This document shows positions 60,404-64,000 of a stretch of 64,000 nt of DNA, piece by piece. This DNA is from JAAYLC01 sp035654795 (GTDB lineage Bacteria > Bacteroidota > Bacteroidia > Flavobacteriales > Flavobacteriaceae). The position numbers and the translations under genes were made by a program. The notes below the pieces were generated by a model. It saw nothing but the letters and a program-made list of their open reading frames with translations, did no database searches and was not told the origin of the DNA. Position 1 is the first letter of the stretch, and the number at the start of each line of letters is the position of its first letter. The stretch covers positions 62,001-126,000 of the forward strand of contig DASRWC010000041.1 in assembly GCA_035654795.1 (NCBI GenBank), read 5' to 3'.

Positions 60404-61174
60404 TTAATTTCGAATTGTTCCCTTAAAACTCTTCAATTCAAATTCTTTCCCATCAAACACTCCGTAGGTATAATGACTAATCCAATCTCCGAGATTAAAG
60501 TAAATTGATTTCTCCGTAAGTTGGATTTTCATTGGTAAATGCCGATGTCCAAAAATGAAATAATCATAATGTTTTTCGCTGAGCTTCCTTTTAGCGTATT
60601 GTGCGAGCCATTCATTCTCTTCCCCCAGAAATTTTGTATCCTCATCTCCTGAAATGAGTTTGTTTTTTACAGAAAGATATTGTGCAAGTCTGACTCCGAT
60701 ATCCGGGTGTAACCATCTGTAAAGCCATTTTGAAAAAGGGTTGGTGAAAACTTTTTTCATCCGCTTGTAGCCCTTGTCTCCCGGGCCAAGACCATCTCCA
60801 TGTCCGATGAAAAAATATTTGCCGTTAAATTCAAAAGTTTGTGGTTTGTGGAACACCGGAATGTCTAATTCGGTTTCAAAATAATCATCCATCCACAGAT
60901 CGTGATTTCCGACAAAAAAATAGATCCGAATTCCCTTGTCGCGCAATTCGGCCAATTTGCCTAAGGTGCGAACGAAACCTTTTGGAACAACCGTTTTATA
61001 TTCAAACCAGAAATCAAAAAGATCTCCCAAAAGGAAAATGACTTCAGCATCGGCTTTAACAGAATCCAGCCACTTGATGAAAATTCGTTCTCTTTCCCGG
61101 CTTGCTTCATACGTAGGCGCCCCAAGATGATTATCACTGGAGAAATAGATTTTTTTACCGGGAGATAGGGTCAT
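60404..61174 (-). CDS. UDP-2,3-diacylglucosamine diphosphatase (LpxH-like metallophosphoesterase)
   Basis: 256 residues from the ATG at 61174. Calcineurin-like metal sites in order: S-S-D-N-H-L-G-A, G-D-L-F-D-F-W-F, G-N-H-D-L-W, and H-G-D-G-L-G-P and G-H-R-H-L-P further on. This is the LpxH-type set used to hydrolyse UDP-2,3-diacylglucosamine in lipid A synthesis. The motif F-E-Y-K after the second site and the size fit LpxH better than general phosphoesterases. Inner-membrane associated. It lies upstream of recJ's stop with only 3 bp between them. Confidence 0.9.
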   Translation of the reverse strand: MTLSPGKKIYFSSDNHLGAPTYEASRERERIFIKWLDSVKADAEVIFLLGDLFDFWFEYKTVVPKGFVRTLGKLAELRDKGIRIYFFVGNHDLWMDDYFETELDIPVFHKPQTFEFNGKYFFIGHGDGLGPGDKGYKRMKKVFTNPFSKWLYRWLHPDIGVRLAQYLSVKNKLISGDEDTKFLGEENEWLAQYAKRKLSEKHYDYFIFGHRHLPMKIQLTEKSIYFNLGDWISHYTYGVFDGKEFELKSFKGTIRN

Positions 61175-61223
61175 TGTCAACTTAAATTATGAGATGATTC
61201 TAAGGCTCGGATTATCTTTTATA

Positions 61224-61676
61224 TTATTCATTATCCTCAGCAAACCACTCAGCATAACTACTATCGGTTTCCTGAAGACGCAATGAAAAAAGCTTGATTT
61301 TTTCCGGAAGTCGTTTTTGAATTTTTTTGGCAAAATCGATCACTAACATTTCGCTTGTTGGCTGATAATCTACCAGCAAGACACTATGTCCCCGATCACT
61401 TAACTCTTTAGCCAGTTCTACGTGAGGCGTGTTCTTGTTAAATACTGTGGCGTGATCAAAAACATCTACAATTTCTTCTTTCACGATTGTTTTCAGATCT
61501 CCAAAATCGATGACCATTCCAAATTTCACATGGTTGGAATCATCGATGGGTGTTCCTATAACCGTTACGAACAGTTTATAACTATGACCATGAACATTTC
61601 TACATTTCCCGTCATATCCGTAAAGTGCATGTCCTGTTTCAAAAGTGAAGGCCTTAGTAATTCTTATCTTTTTCAT
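61224..61676 (-). CDS. queD: 6-carboxytetrahydropterin synthase QueD
   Basis: 150 residues from the ATG at 61676; an 18-residue upstream extension is rejected. Converts dihydroneopterin triphosphate to 6-carboxytetrahydropterin for queuosine (6-pyruvoyl-tetrahydropterin synthase fold). Zinc ligands are visible in E-T-G-H-A-L-Y-G-Y and H-G-H-S-Y, and the catalytic Cys lies in G-K-C-R-N-V-H-G-H. The late H-A-T-V-F-N segment and the C-terminal E-T-D-S-S-Y-A-E-W also fit. It has a TATCTTTG promoter upstream. The lpxH-like gene starts 49 bp downstream on the same strand. Confidence 0.93.
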   Translation of the reverse strand: MKKIRITKAFTFETGHALYGYDGKCRNVHGHSYKLFVTVIGTPIDDSNHVKFGMVIDFGDLKTIVKEEIVDVFDHATVFNKNTPHVELAKELSDRGHSVLLVDYQPTSEMLVIDFAKKIQKRLPEKIKLFSLRLQETDSSYAEWFAEDNE

Positions 61677-61692
61677 AATTAGCAATATCCCG

Positions 61693-61724
61693 CAAAGATA
61701 ATGCTTATTGAGTGTAAAACTCAA
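61693..61724 (-). promoter_or_regulatory. Promoter of queD
   Basis: Minus strand: TTG, 21-nt spacer, TATCTTTG (61700-61693). Matches the TTG-N17-23-TAnnTTTG consensus. The box ends 16 nt before the queD ATG. Confidence 0.65.
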
Positions 61725-61760
61725 AAACAAGTCCGAGCGACAAATACTACTTTTTGGTGA

Positions 61761-61791
61761 TTGTCAGAAAACTGCAAGCCTAATATGTTTG
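61761..61791 (+). promoter_or_regulatory. Promoter of the lipocalin-like lipoprotein
   Basis: TTG (61761-61763), 20-nt spacer, TATGTTTG (61784-61791), with the ATG at 61841. Clean match to TTG-N17-23-TAnnTTTG, divergent from the queD promoter. Confidence 0.65.
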
Positions 61792-61840
61792 CATCAAACA
61801 GTTGTGCTATTACAACATGAATTAACTTAAAATATATTCT

Positions 61841-62257
61841 ATGAAAAAATTACTACCCTTTTTTGTTTTTATGCTCTTAACTTCAGTCTTTATATCTTGT
61901 AGTGGTGATGATGACGGTGCGCCGGCTTCAGGAAATATTATTGGCGTATGGAAATATCACAGAATCGGCGGAATTATGAATGGAGAGGAATTTCTTCTGC
62001 CTTATCAACCGGAATGCTCAAGTGAGACCGATCGTGTAGAATTTGCCAACAATAATTTAGCAAAAACCTACTACTACGAAGAAGACTGCTCCTTAGACTA
62101 TGCTGAAGGAACCTGGGAATTGTCAGACAATATTCTATCAACCTTAATTGATGGATATGCTGAAACAGCTGAAGTATTACTCCTTACGGACACCACTCTG
62201 AAAGTCAAATCGTATGATATGAATGAAGTGATCATAACTGAACTCAAACGTCTTTAG
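61841..62257 (+). CDS. Lipocalin-like lipoprotein
   Basis: 138 residues. Lipoprotein signal with lipobox F-I-S-C (Cys at about residue 20), followed by S-G-D-D-D-G-A. The mature part starts I-I-G-V-W-K-Y-H-R, the G-x-W motif of lipocalin-fold proteins common in Bacteroidota, followed by beta-strand-like segments with two further Cys. It sits alone on the + strand, divergent from queD, with its own clean promoter. The ligand and role are unknown. Confidence 0.78.
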   Translation: MKKLLPFFVFMLLTSVFISCSGDDDGAPASGNIIGVWKYHRIGGIMNGEEFLLPYQPECSSETDRVEFANNNLAKTYYYEEDCSLDYAEGTWELSDNILSTLIDGYAETAEVLLLTDTTLKVKSYDMNEVIITELKRL

Positions 62258-62318
62258 CAGAAACACTTAAATCCAATCGGATGTAAGCCTAATTTAAATG
62301 AAGTGATGCAAAGTTGCT

Positions 62319-62326
62319 TATCTTTG
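62319..62326 (+). promoter_or_regulatory. -7 box for the 2OG-Fe(II) oxygenase
   Basis: TATCTTTG (TAnnTTTG) ends 19 nt before the ATG at 62346. No clear -33 TTG. Confidence 0.5.
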
Positions 62327-62345
62327 TATCACTTTAATTTTATCT

Positions 62346-62981
62346 ATGCCGAATGAACTTTTTGAACAGCTGGAATTCGTTGAAAATCCGTTGTTCGAAT
62401 CTATAATTGAAGATTTAATTAATCAGAAATACTCCATAGTCGATAGCTTTTTTTCGGAAAAAGAAGTTCAACTCCTTCGACATTCTCTTCTGGCAAAATA
62501 TGATGCCGATAGGTTTAAGAAATCGGCTATCGGAAGTCGGACTCAGGAAGAAATTGACAAAACCATCCGCGGGGATTTTATTTTTTGGATTGATGAAACC
62601 CGGCAGGATGAAGCAGAACAAGGTTTTTTTACAAAAATCAATGATCTCATCCAGTACCTGAACCAAACCTGTTTTATGGGAATTCTGGAAAAAGAGTTTC
62701 ATTATGCTGTCTATCCCATCGGAACATTTTATAAAAGACATCTGGATACATTTCAAAATGACGACCGTCGAAAACTGTCCATTGTTTGTTATTTGAACGA
62801 AGACGACTGGCCAAAAGAAAACGGTGGCGAGCTGACAATATATACGCCGACAGGTGAAATTGATGTACTGCCCTTACCCGGAAGAGTGGTCATTTTTGAG
62901 AGCCAGATTCTGGAGCACGAAGTGAAGATTGTCAAAAAATCCAAGCGACTAAGCATTACAGGCTGGCTGAAAACGCGATAG
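62346..62981 (+). CDS. 2-oxoglutarate/Fe(II)-dependent oxygenase (prolyl-4-hydroxylase-like)
   Basis: 211 residues. The Fe(II) triad appears as H-x-D in Y-K-R-H-L-D-T-F-Q-N-D (about residues 136-138) and the distal His in I-L-E-H-E-V near residue 194; R-L-S-I-T-G-W provides the 2-oxoglutarate arginine. The segment N-G-G-E-L-T-I-Y before the distal His is typical of the PKHD/P4Hc class. The substrate is unknown; prolyl or other protein hydroxylation is possible. It is transcribed alone on the + strand with a TATCTTTG box upstream. Confidence 0.87.
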   Translation: MPNELFEQLEFVENPLFESIIEDLINQKYSIVDSFFSEKEVQLLRHSLLAKYDADRFKKSAIGSRTQEEIDKTIRGDFIFWIDETRQDEAEQGFFTKINDLIQYLNQTCFMGILEKEFHYAVYPIGTFYKRHLDTFQNDDRRKLSIVCYLNEDDWPKENGGELTIYTPTGEIDVLPLPGRVVIFESQILEHEVKIVKKSKRLSITGWLKTR

Positions 62982-62994
62982 AAGCTCTTATATG

Positions 62995-63084
62995 TTAGAC
63001 GCTAGATTTTAGACGTCTGATTTTCAGGAGGAAAATTTCTTATGCCACATCTATTTTCTATATTCTATTTTCTCTATTCTATCC
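62995..63084. repeat. Low-complexity imperfect repeats
   Basis: Two TTAGACG copies (62995-63001 and 63009-63015), then a run of imperfect TCTATTTTC units (63050-63084). The repeats lie between the 2OG oxygenase and the MATE gene. Function is unknown; the run ends in the 3' end of the MATE coding sequence. Confidence 0.55.
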
Positions 63085-63999
63085 CACCAAAGGCAAATAT
63101 TTTTTTCTGAACTTGATAAACAGCGCCACACCTCGGTAGCCTATCCAGATGCCAAGAGCAATCCAGATCCCGGCGAGCCCCCAATTCACATATTTTGAAA
63201 AATACAACAAGGGAAGAAAAGCAATAAATGTTGCACCAAGCAATACATTGCGCAGATAAGCCATTTCTCCGAGACCTTTAAAAATAGAATCGAAAGTAAA
63301 AGCGAAGGCATTCAGTGGCAATCCAATCAGGACGATAAAAAAGATGCTGTAGAATATGCCAAGCACTTCCGGTTCTTTTATAAACAACAATCCAATAGGT
63401 TTGTATAAAATAAATCCGAGAAGCATCAAGAATCCGGCGACAATCAGATTATACAAATTGATTTTCTTTGTCACCTGCCATAATCCGTTAAAGTCACGTT
63501 CTCCCAAGAGCTTCCCGGAGAGCATATTTGCCGCTGCTCCGAATCCGTCCAGGAAGAATGCTGAAAAAATCCATACGTTAAAAGCAATGGTATGCGCTGC
63601 CACATATTCTTTTCCTAAGGCTGCGGCTTCACGTGTAGCGAAAACAAAGGCAATGTTTAGCGCAAGTGTTCTGACAAAAAGATTCAGACTCATGCTAATC
63701 AGGCGTCGCATTTCGAAATGGATAGGAAGCTTAAAAGAGAGACGTATCTCAGTTTTTTTGTATAAATAATAGAACGCCATAATCGCCATGACCATTTGCG
63801 AAATCAAACTAGCCCAGGCCGCTCCTTTAAGTCCCATTGGATTTATGAAGTCTTGAATTCCGAAAACCAGTGCGAAATCCAGTCCGATATTTAAAATTGC
63901 TCCTACTGTTGCGATAATCATCGGCCAGAATGTATTCTGAAGTCCGCGAAAAATTCCGAAAATAGCAAAAGTGAAAAGCGTGAGCGGAAAACCCCATAC
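63079..63999 (-). CDS. MATE family efflux transporter, C-terminal part (5'-truncated by window edge)
   Basis: 306 residues are visible; the frame is open to the window edge with no start, so the N-terminus is outside. Eight or more hydrophobic helices with MATE-like motifs: G-I-F-R-G-L-Q-N-T-F-W-P-M, G-L-K-G-A-A-W-A-S-L-I-S-Q near residue 60, and N-L-F-V-R-T-L-A-L. Typical members are about 440 residues with 12 helices, so about two thirds is present. The family exports cationic drugs or metabolites by Na+ or H+ antiport. The stop lies just after a run of low-complexity repeats. Confidence 0.9.
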   Translation of the reverse strand, partial: VWGFPLTLFTFAIFGIFRGLQNTFWPMIIATVGAILNIGLDFALVFGIQDFINPMGLKGAAWASLISQMVMAIMAFYYLYKKTEIRLSFKLPIHFEMRRLISMSLNLFVRTLALNIAFVFATREAAALGKEYVAAHTIAFNVWIFSAFFLDGFGAAANMLSGKLLGERDFNGLWQVTKKINLYNLIVAGFLMLLGFILYKPIGLLFIKEPEVLGIFYSIFFIVLIGLPLNAFAFTFDSIFKGLGEMAYLRNVLLGATFIAFLPLLYFSKYVNWGLAGIWIALGIWIGYRGVALFIKFRKKYLPLVG

Positions 64000-64000
64000 C

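Noticed and set aside
1..64000. Mobile elements, CRISPR arrays, restriction, toxin-antitoxin or phage genes.
   Set aside because: None seen on either strand. The window is core genome apart from the secreted-protein genes.

Overview
The window comes from the chromosome of a member of the Bacteroidota, most likely a gliding marine Flavobacteriaceae. The evidence is a full-length sprA (type IX secretion / gliding translocon, 2437 codons), a RemB-like gliding protein, a secreted protein with a type IX (T9SS) type A C-terminal sorting domain, lipoprotein signal peptides, AT-rich spacers, and many spacers carrying the Bacteroidota -7 box TAnnTTTG rather than a sigma70 -10/-35 pair. It is mostly housekeeping DNA. 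I see no insertion sequence, prophage, CRISPR array or integrase.

Layout. 1-2.6 kb: the end of a YyaL/DUF255 protein, an MscS channel and a secreted unknown. 2.6-5.9 kb: minus-strand tolC / membrane-fusion / tsaB operon without its permease. 6.0-11.2 kb: two adjacent minus-strand respiratory units, ctaB-coxIII-coxIII-coxIV and then a four-gene assembly unit (cysteine-less SCO-like protein, SCO, DUF420, small CxxC membrane protein), separated by a hairpin. 11.3-23.0 kb: the gliding/T9SS block remB, tonB, vanZ, gcvH, sprA, ruvA. 23.2-24.4 kb: a secreted protein with YadA-head-like repeats. 24.5-34.5 kb: malic enzyme, a BamA/TamA-like outer-membrane protein, queG, ruvB, pckA, DUF423 and a saccharopine-dehydrogenase family gene. 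34.6-38.4 kb: M13 peptidase lipoprotein, small lipoprotein, threonine dehydrogenase. 38.5 kb: tRNA-Arg(CCT). 38.7-42.1 kb: T9SS cargo protein built on a 963-bp tandem duplication. 42.4-49.1 kb: rseP, a second SCO, and an operon yicC-gmk-nadD-gpsA-tlpA-like. 49.3-53.1 kb: thioesterase, EamA permease, ArsC/Spx-like protein, DUF3298 lipoprotein and a cystathionine gamma-synthase/lyase. 53.3-55.7 kb: two L,D-transpeptidases. 55.9-64 kb: EamA permease, HDAC-family hydrolase, unknown secreted protein, recJ, lpxH-like, queD, lipocalin-like lipoprotein, 2OG-Fe(II) oxygenase and the C-terminal part of a MATE exporter.

Functional links. The ctaB/cox genes supply heme O and subunits III and IV of a heme-copper oxidase whose subunits I and II lie elsewhere; the assembly unit next door probably delivers copper. 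SprA would export proteins such as the sorting-domain protein at 38.7 kb, and RemB sits in the same block. QueD and QueG are two queuosine enzymes 32 kb apart. RuvA and RuvB are also separated. PckA and the malic enzyme both act at the PEP/pyruvate-C4 node. Convergent neighbours are packed very tightly: three pairs abut or overlap by a few bases and one overlaps by 48 bp.

The most unusual items are the cysteine-less SCO paralogue beside a normal SCO, the TonB-CTD-like N-terminus of RemB next to tonB, the non-ATG start of sprA, the anchorless YadA-head-like protein, and an orphan terminator-like element in the divergent rseP/SCO spacer.
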